Shown: positions 55,422 to 64,000 of the stretch, piece after piece
How positions within the stretch are numbered: the first letter of the stretch is position 1
Layout: each line of letters begins with the position of its first letter
Source of the DNA: Methylobacter sp.
Lineage (GTDB): Bacteria > Pseudomonadota > Gammaproteobacteria > Methylococcales > Methylomonadaceae
Length of the DNA stretch: 64,000 nt
NCBI RefSeq assembly: GCF_023227905.1
Contig: NZ_JALOCF010000001.1
Span: 1-64,000 of the forward strand
Reading direction: 5' to 3'
Made by a program: the position numbers and the translations under genes
Notes under the pieces: model-generated
The model's database searches: none
What the model saw: only the letters and a program-made list of their open reading frames with translations
Told to the model about the DNA's origin: nothing

Positions 55422-55464
55422 CGGGCAAGAAGTCGATCCTTTTAACGGGATCGCTTCTTGCCCG
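55422..55464 (+). terminator. Terminator of the porin gene
   Basis: Near-perfect arms CGGGCAAGAAGTCGATCC and GGGATCGCTTCTTGCCCG with a 7-base loop, 33 bases past the porin stop. Confidence 0.75.
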
Positions 55465-55577
55465 AATTCATTAAATCCAGAGCCTCTTGCAAAATGATCA
55501 TTAGGGAGACGCTGAACAAATCGCATTCCAACCACAATTGCCGGAGAAACCGATTTTTTTTCAGAAATTGCGCCGAC

Positions 55578-56699
55578 CTACTCCCCTAAATGAAACAAAA
55601 ACAACAAATTCACCATTCCCCAAGACACTCCCGCCGCTGCCGGGATCGTCAGAACCCAGGCCCAAACAATCCGTTCGATGACGGAAAGCTTAAGCGCGTG
55701 AGGATTTTTCGCAAAACCGACGCCCATAATCGCTGTTGAAATGCTGTGCGTAGTCGAAACCGGCATGCCGAAATGGGCCGCGGTCAACAGAATTGTCGCT
55801 GAGCTGGTTTCCGCCGCGAAACCGTGGATCGGGTGCAGCTTGACCATTTTATGGCCGAGAGTCTTGATAATACGCCATCCGCCTATCGCAGTGCCAAGCG
55901 CCATGATCAACGCGCAAGTGAAGGTAATCCAGGTATCGATGTCCTTTTCTCCGCCATCCGGCCGCAAAAATTCAGCCCAGCCCGGCAACTGATCAAGGGT
56001 ACCGGCGCTGTTAGCGCCAAAAATGGCTAAAGCGATAATACCCATGGTTTTTTGCGCGTCATTGCTGCCATGCGCAAATCCCATATACCCGGCCGACAAA
56101 AGCTGGGCCTTGCCAAACGTAGCGTTAACCCATTTTGGACGCGCCATTCGTGCCAGGGTGCCACCGGCGGAATTCATGCCGCTAATGATAGCCATCAGGC
56201 CGCCCATAATAATGATACCCAAGGTAAAGCCGACAACCGGTGAGCTGATCATGGGAATCACGACTTTCCAAAGCAAGCCTTTGTTCGTCGTCCAGTCTGC
56301 CGCCGTTTTTGACCAGATCAAAACATCGGGATTATTGTGCCCGGCAGCCAGGGCTGCACCGCATAAACCGCCGATCAGGGCATGACTGGAAGAAGACGGC
56401 AGCCCTAATGCCCAGGTAATCAGGTTCCAGATAATCGCGCCGACCAGCGCGCAGATCAAAACTTCGGAAGTGATGTTCACCAAGCTGGTGTCGACTAATC
56501 CCGATGAAATGGTTTTGGCCACTGCGGTACCCGATAGCGCACCGGTTAAATTGGTAACTGCGGCGAGTATTACCGCCTGCGTAGGTGTTAATACTTTGGT
56601 GGCAACAACCGTAGCAATGGAGTTCGCGGTATCGTGGAACCCGTTAATAAACTCGAATACCAGCGCTACCAGAATGACAAGCAAGAGCAAGGTCAGCAT
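55578..56699 (-). CDS. Low-affinity inorganic phosphate transporter, Pit family
   Basis: 373 residues, about ten transmembrane helices. Both Pit signatures are present: FEFINGFHDTANSIATVVAT at the N-terminus and GFAHGSNDAQKTMGIIALA in the second half. It moves metal-phosphate complexes with protons. It follows the DUF47 gene by nine bases; the two form the usual PhoU-like/Pit pair. Confidence 0.96.
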   Translation of the reverse strand: MLTLLLLVILVALVFEFINGFHDTANSIATVVATKVLTPTQAVILAAVTNLTGALSGTAVAKTISSGLVDTSLVNITSEVLICALVGAIIWNLITWALGLPSSSSHALIGGLCGAALAAGHNNPDVLIWSKTAADWTTNKGLLWKVVIPMISSPVVGFTLGIIIMGGLMAIISGMNSAGGTLARMARPKWVNATFGKAQLLSAGYMGFAHGSNDAQKTMGIIALAIFGANSAGTLDQLPGWAEFLRPDGGEKDIDTWITFTCALIMALGTAIGGWRIIKTLGHKMVKLHPIHGFAAETSSATILLTAAHFGMPVSTTHSISTAIMGVGFAKNPHALKLSVIERIVWAWVLTIPAAAGVSWGMVNLLFLFHLGE

Positions 56700-56708
56700 G
56701 ATAACCCT

Positions 56709-57338
56709 TTATGAATTTTTTAGGACGATATGGTAGATGACATTACCGGCATCGCGGCAGCGGTCAATCGCTTTTTCGAGGATTTCAAACAAATCCTTTT
56801 TTACCAGGTAACGGATCGGGTCGGACTCGTTGGCATAGGCATCCCGGTACAATTCAAGGATTAATCGGTCGGCTTCAGCTTCAATGGTTTGCAACTGATC
56901 GTTTAATTTTTTGGTTTGATCCAGATCCATGCCTTTACGCAACAGCCTGATCATTTGCTCCAGGACTTTGCAAGCTTGTTCCAGCATGGCAGCACGACTG
57001 ATAAAATCCACATCGCCAATCCGCTCCGAGGCTATGGTATAGCGCTCCGCGAACTTTTCCACGATTTTAGGAATTTTATACAGAGCGCCGTTAAGGGCTT
57101 CAATATCTTCACGATCAAGCACGGTAACAAAAGTATTGACCAATTCTTCGCTGATTTGTGCGAATAAATCCTTTTCCCGGCGGCGTGCCTGTTTAAACTT
57201 TTCCAATGATTGTTGCGTCGCCGGTGTGCCGAGAAGCTCGTTCAATGCCTTAGCAGACAAACGCGCAGACTCGGCGCTGGCTTCAAGCAAGCCATAAAAT
57301 TTATCGCCTTTACCGAAGATAGTTTGCAATGAGAACAT
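56709..57338 (-). CDS. DUF47 (PhoU-like) Pit-accessory protein
   Basis: 209 residues, all-helical, TIGR00153 type: LFGKGDKFYGLLEASAE-like start, then FAQISEELVNTFVTVLDREDI and the metal-binding-type ending DAGNVIYHIVLKNS. These proteins regulate Pit transporters, which is the next gene. Confidence 0.93.
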   Translation of the reverse strand: MFSLQTIFGKGDKFYGLLEASAESARLSAKALNELLGTPATQQSLEKFKQARRREKDLFAQISEELVNTFVTVLDREDIEALNGALYKIPKIVEKFAERYTIASERIGDVDFISRAAMLEQACKVLEQMIRLLRKGMDLDQTKKLNDQLQTIEAEADRLILELYRDAYANESDPIRYLVKKDLFEILEKAIDRCRDAGNVIYHIVLKNS

Positions 57339-57828
57339 AGTGTTTCCTTATTTATTATCCATAATCGTTTATTATGTTTTATTCAATACGTAATTATCGC
57401 ATAACAACACTCTTAAAGTTTTTAAAACATTAAGATTTCGAGTTAAGACTGCCTAGCCTGAATCCAACAAATCTTTTATTTACAATACCTTACAATATCC
57501 CAGCCTGACTGATTACATTACAAAGCCGCTTACGCTTCAAGCTAAGCTTGTTTAAGTATTTCTACATATTGTGCATTAAGCCCAATCTTATGTATCGTTG
57601 ATTCAAACTATTAGCATTTATTACCCGGATAATGTTCGGACCCTTATAGCCAAAACAGGATGTGGAGACATCACCCAGTTCCAAGCGCTCGGATGCTCAA
57701 TATTTATTAGCGTTCCGGATCCAAGTACCTGAACCAGGCCGGTTTCGTACCGCTTAATTTTAAATAGCCAAACTTCAACAAGCGTCAACATTGCTCTCAC
57801 TCAACTTTTCATTTTATAAGGATCTGTC
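57339..57828. other. Intergenic region of 490 bases
   Basis: No gene, no strong repeat. The first 100 bases beside the DUF47 gene are AT-rich and probably hold its promoter; no clear Pho box was recognised. The last part precedes the DUF3597 gene, with a weak ATAAGGA ribosome site. Confidence 0.5.
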
Positions 57829-58215
57829 ATGAGCCTATTTAATTCCATTCTTGAAAAACTGGGCATTCGCGGTGCGGCTGCCGCGAAAAAACCTGATGAA
57901 GGCCAGCCACAAACACAGCCACCAGCAGCTTCCGCCCCTACTGAAGGAGTTTCTGTGGTCGATGTTGTAACCAAATTGGAAGGATTAGCCGCTTCCCATC
58001 CGGAAAAACTTAACTGGAAAACCTCGATTGTCGATTTGTTAAAATTATTGGGACTGGACAGTAGTTTAGATGCACGTAAGGATCTTGCGGCAGAATTGGG
58101 CTGCCCTACGCAAATGATGGCCGATTCATCCCAGATGAATATATGGCTGCATAAAACCGTGCTGCAAAAACTCGCACAGAACGGCGGCAACATTCCTCCA
58201 GAGCTGTTGAGCTAA
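57829..58215 (+). CDS. DUF3597 domain protein
   Basis: 128 residues. MSLFNSILEKLGI start, an Ala/Pro/Gln linker, then the DUF3597 core: VVDVVTKLEGLAASHPEKLN, WKTSIVDLLKLLGLDSSLDA, RKDLAAELGCP and a helical end. Cytosolic, function unknown. It may be paired with the next gene. Confidence 0.88.
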   Translation: MSLFNSILEKLGIRGAAAAKKPDEGQPQTQPPAASAPTEGVSVVDVVTKLEGLAASHPEKLNWKTSIVDLLKLLGLDSSLDARKDLAAELGCPTQMMADSSQMNIWLHKTVLQKLAQNGGNIPPELLS

Positions 58216-58306
58216 ACAGATTTATTCGGAAATACCACTGATTGCCGCAAACACCGGAATCATGCTGTTGCAGTTATCTTCCACGAATTTCACTCGGAGA
58301 AACCTT

Positions 58307-59020
58307 ATGAGCCTTTTTACAGACATTGTTAAATCCGCTATTGGCACAAATGATTCTTCTGGACAAGTTGAAAACAAAACCCAAAATTTATTGAATGGCT
58401 CTCTGGAAATGCTGGAGAAAATGGGCGGCATAGACGGGTTGGTTAAGAAACTTCAGCAATCAGGAATGGGAGATATTGCCGAGTCCTGGATCGGAACTGG
58501 AGAAAACAGGAGTATAAATCCCGACCAGCTGGCCAATGCACTGGGCAAAGACCAGGTTGATGCTGTCGCTCGACAGGCAGACATCCCTGAATCTCAAGGA
58601 GCATCAGTGCTGTCACAAATTTTACCCGCTGTGATCGACAAATTGACGCCGGATGGAAAGCCTCCCGAATCAAGCAGCCTGGCAACCTGGGGCAAGGTGC
58701 TTCTTGGCGGAGCGGGGGCCGCGCTTGCTGCAAAAGCGGCCGCATCGTATTTTGGCGATAAGGAAGATGAGGAGGAGCAAGCGCCCAGCCCAGGACAACA
58801 GGCAACAACCGCAAGCGCCGCTGCTGTCGATACCGGAGTTGGATCGGCCACTGCCTCGTCCGTTCGAACTTACACTGTATCCAGCGGCGATACGCTTTCT
58901 AAAATTGCCAAACAGTTCTATAACGATAGCAATCAATGGCAGCGCATTTTTGATGCCAATCGCAATATCTTAAACGACCCGAATCGGATATTTCCCGGCC
59001 AGCATTTACGTATTCCATAG
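58307..59020 (+). CDS. YidB-like protein with C-terminal LysM domain
   Basis: 237 residues from ATG 58307 (GGAGA upstream; the longer frame from 58262 is unlikely). Residues 1-120 match the YidB/DUF937 family (MSLFTDIVKSAIG, LEKMGGIDGLVKKLQQSGMG, SWIGTGENRSINPDQLANAL); a linker with a short Ala-rich hydrophobic part follows, then LysM at 187-237 (YTVSSGDTLSKIAKQFYND to IFPGQHLRIP). There is no signal peptide, so how LysM reaches peptidoglycan is unclear; similar proteins (E. coli YgaU) bind potassium in the cytosol. Confidence 0.88.
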   Translation: MSLFTDIVKSAIGTNDSSGQVENKTQNLLNGSLEMLEKMGGIDGLVKKLQQSGMGDIAESWIGTGENRSINPDQLANALGKDQVDAVARQADIPESQGASVLSQILPAVIDKLTPDGKPPESSSLATWGKVLLGGAGAALAAKAAASYFGDKEDEEEQAPSPGQQATTASAAAVDTGVGSATASSVRTYTVSSGDTLSKIAKQFYNDSNQWQRIFDANRNILNDPNRIFPGQHLRIP

Positions 59021-59206
59021 CGGATATAAGCCTGAATACAAATCGAAACGAAACCTCTCCAAACCAGCCGCTTCGTCCGGATTGCGATGTGCGGCCGCGG
59101 TTACCCGCACATCGACCTGGATGGTTTTGCCGCCCCCTGCCCGCTTGAATTCCTGCTCCTGCCTGACCAGCATCATCGTAAACGCCTGTTTTTTGCTTGC
59201 GCTCAA
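59006..59206 (-). pseudogene. Remnant of an NtrC/NorR-type sigma-54 activator, upstream piece
   Basis: One minus-strand frame reads LVRQEQEFKRAGGGKTIQVD, VRVTAAAHRN and FRFDLYSGLYPLW. This is the stretch after Walker B in sigma-54 activators, which usually runs LQEGEFERVGG, VDVRVIAATNRD, FRxDLYYRLNVFPL. The flanking sequence has no continuation. It is on the same strand as, and would precede, the WPGNVREL piece at 54008-54091, 5 kb away. Confidence 0.7.
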
Positions 59207-59384
59207 ACAAGCTTATTTTCCGGCTTACAGAGCTACAAGACTGGAAAGCAGCGCTGAACCGGTTTACCATTCAGCTTGAGACAGGATGCAGGGCCGTTGA
59301 AACCCGCTAGAAAATCAGGATACGCTCCATGAACAGCAAAAACATGTACCAAAACGCTAGATAACACACAGCTTCTAGAACGTT

Positions 59385-61352
59385 ATGGTAACTAAAAGAT
59401 TCCCCACACTTTCCACCGAAGGAAAAGTTGTTTTTATTATCTCCCTGTTTGTGCTGATTTCAGTATTGCTGGGCGGGATGATTTTTTGGTATGGCAGTAT
59501 TTTCGATGGCGTGCGCTCCTATGTCAGGGGCGAAGGTTTGTGGGCCAAGGCGCAGAAAGATGCCGTATTCTATCTGGACAGTTATTCCTATAACCGTTCG
59601 GAAAGCGACTATAACGCTTACCTGCAAGCTCTACAGGTCATCAATGGCGATAAAAATGCCCGGCTGGCATTATTGGAATCCCCGCCAAATTATGAGGAAG
59701 TCAGAAAAGGCTTTCTGCAAGGGCAAAATCATCCTGACGACATAGAATCGATGATAGAGTTCTTTTTAACATTTCAGCGCATTTCCTATATGCGCGACGC
59801 TATCTTTACATGGCAATCTGCCGATCAAATGATCGACGAACTGAAGCAACTCAGCGAACAAATCCGGATTGAACTCAATGCCGCAAACTCAAACACCGAA
59901 AAAATAATCGAATTGCGGCAACGCTTGCAGCAACTCAATGGTCAGCTTCATGAACTGGAAAACCGCTTTTCACTGATCCTGAGCGCAGGGGCAAGATGGG
60001 TTAAACAAGCGACATGGCTCGCTACCGTACTAGTGCTGATTATCTTCATCGGCATCGCACTCCTGGTCAGCCGACAAATCATCAAAGGCATCACCAAAGC
60101 GGAACAGCGACTGCTTATCAGCGAGTCGCGGTTTCGCAGGCTCAAGGAATCGAATACGATCGGCATTATTTCCTGGCGAACAGATGGCGTAATCGAGGAA
60201 GCGAACGACCTGTTTTTAACCATGACCGGCTATGACCGGTCGGATGTTTTGACCGGCACCCTCAACTGGCGGGATATTACACCGGTTGAATTTCAACAGC
60301 GCGATCAACAAGCCATCCGCGAGCTTTTAATACATGGCCGATGCGAGCCTTTTGAGAAAGTATTGATCCATAAACTGGGTCATTGGGTACCGATTTATAT
60401 TGGCTCGGCAATGCTGGCCGGCAATCAAGAACAAGGCATTGCCTATGTCATGGACCTGAGCGAACGCAAAAAAGCGGAGCAACAATTAAAGCTGGCGGCA
60501 ACGGTTTTTGCCGCCAGCAGCGACGGAATTCTGATTACCGATTCGTCGGCGCGTATCGTTTCGGTCAATCAAGCGCTTTGCGCTATGACCGGGTACACCG
60601 AAGTCGAACTATTGGGCCAGCCTCCGTCAATCCTGCAATCGGGTTATACCACCGGTGAAGAATACAGCCGGATGTGGGAAGCGCTGAATAAAAGCGGCCA
60701 ATGGCAGGGTGATGTTATCGACCGCAAGAAAAACGGCGCCCTGATTCCGATGAGAGTCAGCATTAACCAAGTAAAAGACGCCGACCACCAACTCACGCAT
60801 TATGTCGCCATCCTGTCGGATATTACCGAACGCAAAGCGACAGAAGAGCATCTGCGCCACATCGCTCTTCATGACCCGTTAACCGGCTTGGCTAATCGGG
60901 TGCTATTTAATGACCGGCTTGAGCAGGCAATTAGACTGGCGGCGCGCAACAATACCAAATTTGCCGTGTTGTTCCTGGATCTGGACAAATTTAAACCGGT
61001 TAACGATCTTTTCGGGCATAAGACCGGAGATAAGTTATTGCAAAAAGTTGCAGACCGGCTCACTCGAAGCGTCCGCGAATCCGATACCGTCACCCGCTTG
61101 GGCGGCGACGAATTCGTCATACTGTTCGAAAATATTACCGGTCAGAAAATGGTTGAAAAGCTGCTTAGCCCTCTTGTCGATACAATATGCAGCCCTTACC
61201 ATATTGATGAGAACGATATCGAAATTGACGTAAGCGCCGGAATAAGCGTTTATCCCGACCATGGCACTGACGCTAAAACGCTGTTGCATCATGCTGATAC
61301 AGCAATGTATGAAGCAAAGGAAGCAAAGGGAAATGCGCTTAAATCTTTGTAA
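59385..61352 (+). CDS. Membrane diguanylate cyclase with two PAS domains
   Basis: 655 residues. Transmembrane helices at about 13-36 and 208-228 bracket a periplasmic helical sensor region. Then PAS1 (about 245-360), PAS2 (about 367-485) and a GGDEF domain (about 492-655) with GGDEF at 573-577 and a product-inhibition I-site RESD at 564-567. It should make cyclic di-GMP under feedback control. There is no EAL domain. It stands as a single gene. Confidence 0.95.
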   Translation: MVTKRFPTLSTEGKVVFIISLFVLISVLLGGMIFWYGSIFDGVRSYVRGEGLWAKAQKDAVFYLDSYSYNRSESDYNAYLQALQVINGDKNARLALLESPPNYEEVRKGFLQGQNHPDDIESMIEFFLTFQRISYMRDAIFTWQSADQMIDELKQLSEQIRIELNAANSNTEKIIELRQRLQQLNGQLHELENRFSLILSAGARWVKQATWLATVLVLIIFIGIALLVSRQIIKGITKAEQRLLISESRFRRLKESNTIGIISWRTDGVIEEANDLFLTMTGYDRSDVLTGTLNWRDITPVEFQQRDQQAIRELLIHGRCEPFEKVLIHKLGHWVPIYIGSAMLAGNQEQGIAYVMDLSERKKAEQQLKLAATVFAASSDGILITDSSARIVSVNQALCAMTGYTEVELLGQPPSILQSGYTTGEEYSRMWEALNKSGQWQGDVIDRKKNGALIPMRVSINQVKDADHQLTHYVAILSDITERKATEEHLRHIALHDPLTGLANRVLFNDRLEQAIRLAARNNTKFAVLFLDLDKFKPVNDLFGHKTGDKLLQKVADRLTRSVRESDTVTRLGGDEFVILFENITGQKMVEKLLSPLVDTICSPYHIDENDIEIDVSAGISVYPDHGTDAKTLLHHADTAMYEAKEAKGNALKSL

Positions 61353-61460
61353 GTTGGGCATGCTTTGTGTTGCCCAAGATTCTGGTGACAAACCTGAAAT
61401 CCGTCTCCATATTAAATCGGGCATAAAAAGCATGCCCAACCACAGCCTGAGTTGTTCACT

Positions 61461-61535
61461 GTAGGGTACGCACCGCGTACCTTTTGAGGTTCTAGTGGCG
61501 GAACGGTCTGAAATGGTACGCGGTGCGTACCCTAC
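61461..61535. repeat. REP-like palindromic element, family GTAGGGTACGC, second copy
   Basis: Arms GTAGGGTACGCACCGCGTACC-like (left) and GGTACGCGGTGCGTACCC (right), 75 bases, between the diguanylate cyclase and the convergent lipoprotein gene. Same arms as at 7098-7154. Confidence 0.8.
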
Positions 61536-61549
61536 AGTGCTTGAAACGT

Positions 61550-62140
61550 TTATATGCTATTGGAATAAGGTTTCTGTTTTTCAGGCGGAGCGGCTTTTTC
61601 CATCTCACGGCGAAATTCATCCAGTTGCCGTATTAACTCCTGGCTGAAGGACCTGATTTGTTTCTCAAACAACGGAATTTGCTGCTTCAATTCCTTGTTG
61701 AAGGTTTCACCCAACGCTCGCAAGCTTCTAAAAATGTCTCCTAACGGCAGGATTGAAAGATTATTGAGCGTTTGCTGGTAATCGACTTTCCATTGATCGT
61801 TTTCTTTCAATAACACCGTATCAAAAGACAAATCATCATTGCTTTCCGAGTCTTTTAGCCTCATGCGCGTCGCTACCGTTGCATTAAAGCCGTTGATTAA
61901 AGCCGTCCCGGTTTTTACCGTCGCATCTCCCAGGACCGGCTGTGAATTAACAAGATATTGGGTCTCCCGGGTAGCGTATTTTCTGGCAGAGTCAATATCG
62001 CCATCGGCCATCTCTTCCCAAAATACCTCGGCAACCTGTTCGGGGGTTGATACGGTCTGGCAGCCGCTGAGCAAGAGCAACAGGCTTAGAAGCCCCACCA
62101 ATTCAGCTAAATTTTTCAATAAAACTTTAGTTGTTGCCAT
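61550..62140 (-). CDS. Lipoprotein of unknown function, DUF4878-like
   Basis: 196 residues from ATG 62138-62140 with a perfect GGAGG site five bases upstream; the frame extends further but those residues are not signal-like. Signal LAELVGLLSLLLLLSGC has a lipobox. The first half resembles NTF2-like/DUF4878 lipoproteins (PEQVAEVFWEEMADGDIDSA, LKENDQWKVDYQQTL); the second half is a helical region (LGETFNKELKQQIPLFEKQI) with a Pro-rich end. Role unknown. Confidence 0.8.
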   Translation of the reverse strand: MATTKVLLKNLAELVGLLSLLLLLSGCQTVSTPEQVAEVFWEEMADGDIDSARKYATRETQYLVNSQPVLGDATVKTGTALINGFNATVATRMRLKDSESNDDLSFDTVLLKENDQWKVDYQQTLNNLSILPLGDIFRSLRALGETFNKELKQQIPLFEKQIRSFSQELIRQLDEFRREMEKAAPPEKQKPYSNSI

Positions 62141-62520
62141 CGAAACCTCCGGGAATTTAAGCCAGTTCGGGAAAAAGTTATTTGGATTATACGGCAGCCA
62201 GAACATCGGCTTCCATACAGAAAGTTTTATACACCAAGAATGGCGCAGGCCCATCGATTCCTGGAAATATATTTCACTCTTGACACAAAGCACAGAAATC
62301 TCCGTGTTTTCCTGCATGCTTCGTGATAGATTTGATTGTCAGTACAGTTTGCACATGGCTCATCTGCTGCTTAACAGCGTTCAGCTTTAAAAGCCGCTGA
62401 TGCGTATGAGTTTATAATTCAGCCTGCATAGGCTGAACGCGGTCACCGTTGCGGTTTTTAATTAATCGATTAGCAATAGTATTGGGTTAGCGACAGTGAA
62501 CCCAACCGGGGAGATATCTT
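62141..62520. other. Intergenic region of 380 bases
   Basis: No gene seen. It contains promoters for the lipoprotein gene and for sorA, a small hairpin (TTCAGCCTGCATAGGCTGAAC, 62419-62439 approximately) and the sorA ribosome site GGGGAG just before the ATG. Confidence 0.45.
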
Positions 62521-63726
62521 ATGGTCGACAGAAGGCACTTTATCAAGAACATCGCAGGCGGCTTGGCGGCTCTCGGCGGACTATCGCTATTGCAACGATC
62601 GGATTTGGCGGCAGCAACAGGCACGGGGGAATCATTGGTCATGGATACCCTGCCCGGCAAAGAGGCGCTGATCAAAAAAACCTTCCGCCCTCCCAATTAC
62701 GAAACGCCGGTCAGTGTTTTCGAAGCGCCTTTTACGCCCAACAAGCTGTTCTTTGTGCGTTACCATAACGCCGTCATTCCCGAGGCAAAGATCAGCGAAT
62801 GGCGGTTGAGCATAGGCGGCGATGCCGTTCATACACCATTCGAACTCACGCTTGAACAATTGCGCAAGGATTTTGAACAAATCGAAATCGCCGCCCTGTG
62901 CCTGTGCTCCGGCAACCGCCGAGGCTTGTTTGAACCGCCTGCGCCCGGATTACAGTGGGGGTCCGGCGCAATGGGCAATGCGCTCTGGCGTGGCGTCCGC
63001 CTGAAAGACGTACTTGCGAAAGCCGAAATCGACCCGTCCGCGCTGGAAGTGAGCCTGGCCGGGGCCGATTCCGGGGTACTGCCAACCACGCCGAACTTTG
63101 TTAAAAGCCTGCCGCTAACCAAAGCGCTGGATGAAAACACCCTGATCGCCTTTGAGATGAACGGCGAACCGCTGCCGCACTGGAACGGCTACCCTGCCCG
63201 GCTGATCGTTCCCGGCTGGACAGCCACCTATTGGCTTAAACACCTGACCGCGATCAACGTCATATCCAAGCCCTTTGACGGCTTCTGGATGAAGACCGCT
63301 TACCGCATTCCCAAGGATCGCTTTCCCAGCGGGCAATTTGGCTCCCAGGAAACCGAAACCCATATGCCGATCACTGAAATAATCGTCAATTCATTGATCA
63401 CTAACTTGGCAGACGGGCAGACCTTGCCACACACCCAGTCGATCGAAATCAAAGGCGTAGCCTGGGACGGCGGCGATGGCATCGCACGGGTCGAAGTGTC
63501 CACCGATGGCGGCAACAATTGGCAACAGGCCAAATTGAAGCAAGATTACGGACGCTTTTCCTGGCGCCAATGGCAATTTGTCTTTATGCCTCAACATCCC
63601 GGACAATACCGAATCATGGCGCGAGCCACCAGCCATTCCGGCGCGACCCAACCGCTGGAGCCGATCCCGAATCCTTCCGGCTACCAGCACAACGCCGTGC
63701 AGAAAATTACCGTTAACGTGGCTTAA
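62521..63726 (+). CDS. sorA: Sulfite dehydrogenase, molybdopterin subunit (SorA-like)
   Basis: 401 residues. Tat signal DRRHFIKNIAGGLAALGG. The sulfite oxidase-type molybdenum domain has the cofactor cysteine Cys129 in CLCSGNRRG, plus HWNGYPARLIVPGWTATYWLK; the C-terminal Ig-like dimer domain (GVAWDGGDGIARVEVSTDGG) is complete. It oxidises sulfite to sulfate in the periplasm and passes electrons to the cytochrome subunit encoded 10 bases downstream. Confidence 0.93.
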   Translation: MVDRRHFIKNIAGGLAALGGLSLLQRSDLAAATGTGESLVMDTLPGKEALIKKTFRPPNYETPVSVFEAPFTPNKLFFVRYHNAVIPEAKISEWRLSIGGDAVHTPFELTLEQLRKDFEQIEIAALCLCSGNRRGLFEPPAPGLQWGSGAMGNALWRGVRLKDVLAKAEIDPSALEVSLAGADSGVLPTTPNFVKSLPLTKALDENTLIAFEMNGEPLPHWNGYPARLIVPGWTATYWLKHLTAINVISKPFDGFWMKTAYRIPKDRFPSGQFGSQETETHMPITEIIVNSLITNLADGQTLPHTQSIEIKGVAWDGGDGIARVEVSTDGGNNWQQAKLKQDYGRFSWRQWQFVFMPQHPGQYRIMARATSHSGATQPLEPIPNPSGYQHNAVQKITVNVA

Positions 63727-63736
63727 GGAGAACAGG

Positions 63737-64000
63737 ATGCGGATATTAATTTTGTTGTTATCGTTTTTCGCCGCCACGGCTACAGCCGGGGAAAACCAGA
63801 TATTCCTGAAAGACAGGCCGGGCAAAACCCAAGTCGCAACGCAATGTTCAATCTGCCACAGCCTGGACTATATCACCCAACACGCCGCGATCCTGGACCG
63901 GGTCGGCTGGGAAAAAACCGTCGGCAAGATGATCAATAGTATGGGCGCGCCGATCAATGGTGCCGACAAACAGATCATCATTGATTATCTGGCGCAGAAT
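63737..64000 (+). CDS. sorB: Sulfite dehydrogenase cytochrome c subunit (SorB-like), 5' part
   Basis: The gene starts at ATG 63737 after AGGAGAACAGG and is open to the window end (88 codons). A signal peptide (RILILLLSFFAATATAG) is followed by a heme site CSICHSLDYIT and GWEKTVGKMINSMGAPI, the pattern of the SorB cytochrome. Coupled to sorA. Confidence 0.88.
   Translation, partial: MRILILLLSFFAATATAGENQIFLKDRPGKTQVATQCSICHSLDYITQHAAILDRVGWEKTVGKMINSMGAPINGADKQIIIDYLAQN

Overview
The window reads as chromosomal DNA of a gammaproteobacterial methylotroph, most probably a methanotroph of the order Methylococcales. The main reason is a run of tetrahydromethanopterin (H4MPT) biosynthesis genes at 38548-42347 (AfpA/DmrB-type flavoprotein, dihydropteroate synthase-like protein, DUF447 protein, MfnB-type furan synthase). 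In bacteria these belong to methylotrophs that oxidise formaldehyde by the H4MPT route. The housekeeping genes (bamA-skp-fabZ-lpxA-rnhB, efp-epmA/epmB, parC, ygfZ/ygfX, rnt, srkA, mlaA, grxD) are all of gammaproteobacterial type. A copper-type TonB receptor and a heavy-metal exporter suit an organism that needs much copper. No rRNA, tRNA, CRISPR array, prophage or intact insertion sequence was seen.

Layout. 1-2600: copper-linked locus on the minus strand (partial TonB receptor with a CxxxM motif, HMA/TauE-SafE protein, small periplasmic protein). 3029-5290: pentaheme cytochrome c with two Ig-like repeats. 5579-12422: core metabolism (nadA with a coupled acidic protein, aspS, fmdB-type gene, pyrC, mlaA, rnt, grxD). 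12737-16617: fatty acid hydroxylase-like protein, a damaged LpoB/CsgG-type lipoprotein operon, srkA, rnhB. 16675-20861: outer-membrane and lipid A genes, without lpxD and lpxB. 20939-23580: EF-P and two of its modification enzymes. 23582-36931: mixed housekeeping, including a SPOR protein with acidic repeats and a parC gene split by a frameshift. 37616-42347: folP divergent from the H4MPT genes; the last of these is a fusion of MfnB with a response-regulator receiver domain, the most unusual gene here.

42471-52362 is accessory: a MarR regulator, a nitroreductase-pirin-DoxX operon facing a LysR regulator, a ParDE toxin-antitoxin pair and an EmrAB-TolC type efflux operon. 52400-59380 is a worn region: remnants of a cytochrome bd-type oxidase subunit II and two pieces of an NtrC/NorR-type regulator lie around a block carrying a porin, a Pit phosphate transporter with its DUF47 partner, and DUF3597 and YidB-LysM proteins. 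The end of the window holds a PAS-GGDEF diguanylate cyclase, a lipoprotein and a SorAB-type sulfite dehydrogenase that runs off the edge.

Several intergenic gaps carry palindromic REP-like elements of at least five sequence families. All functions are called from the translated sequence and from memory of the families; no search was run.
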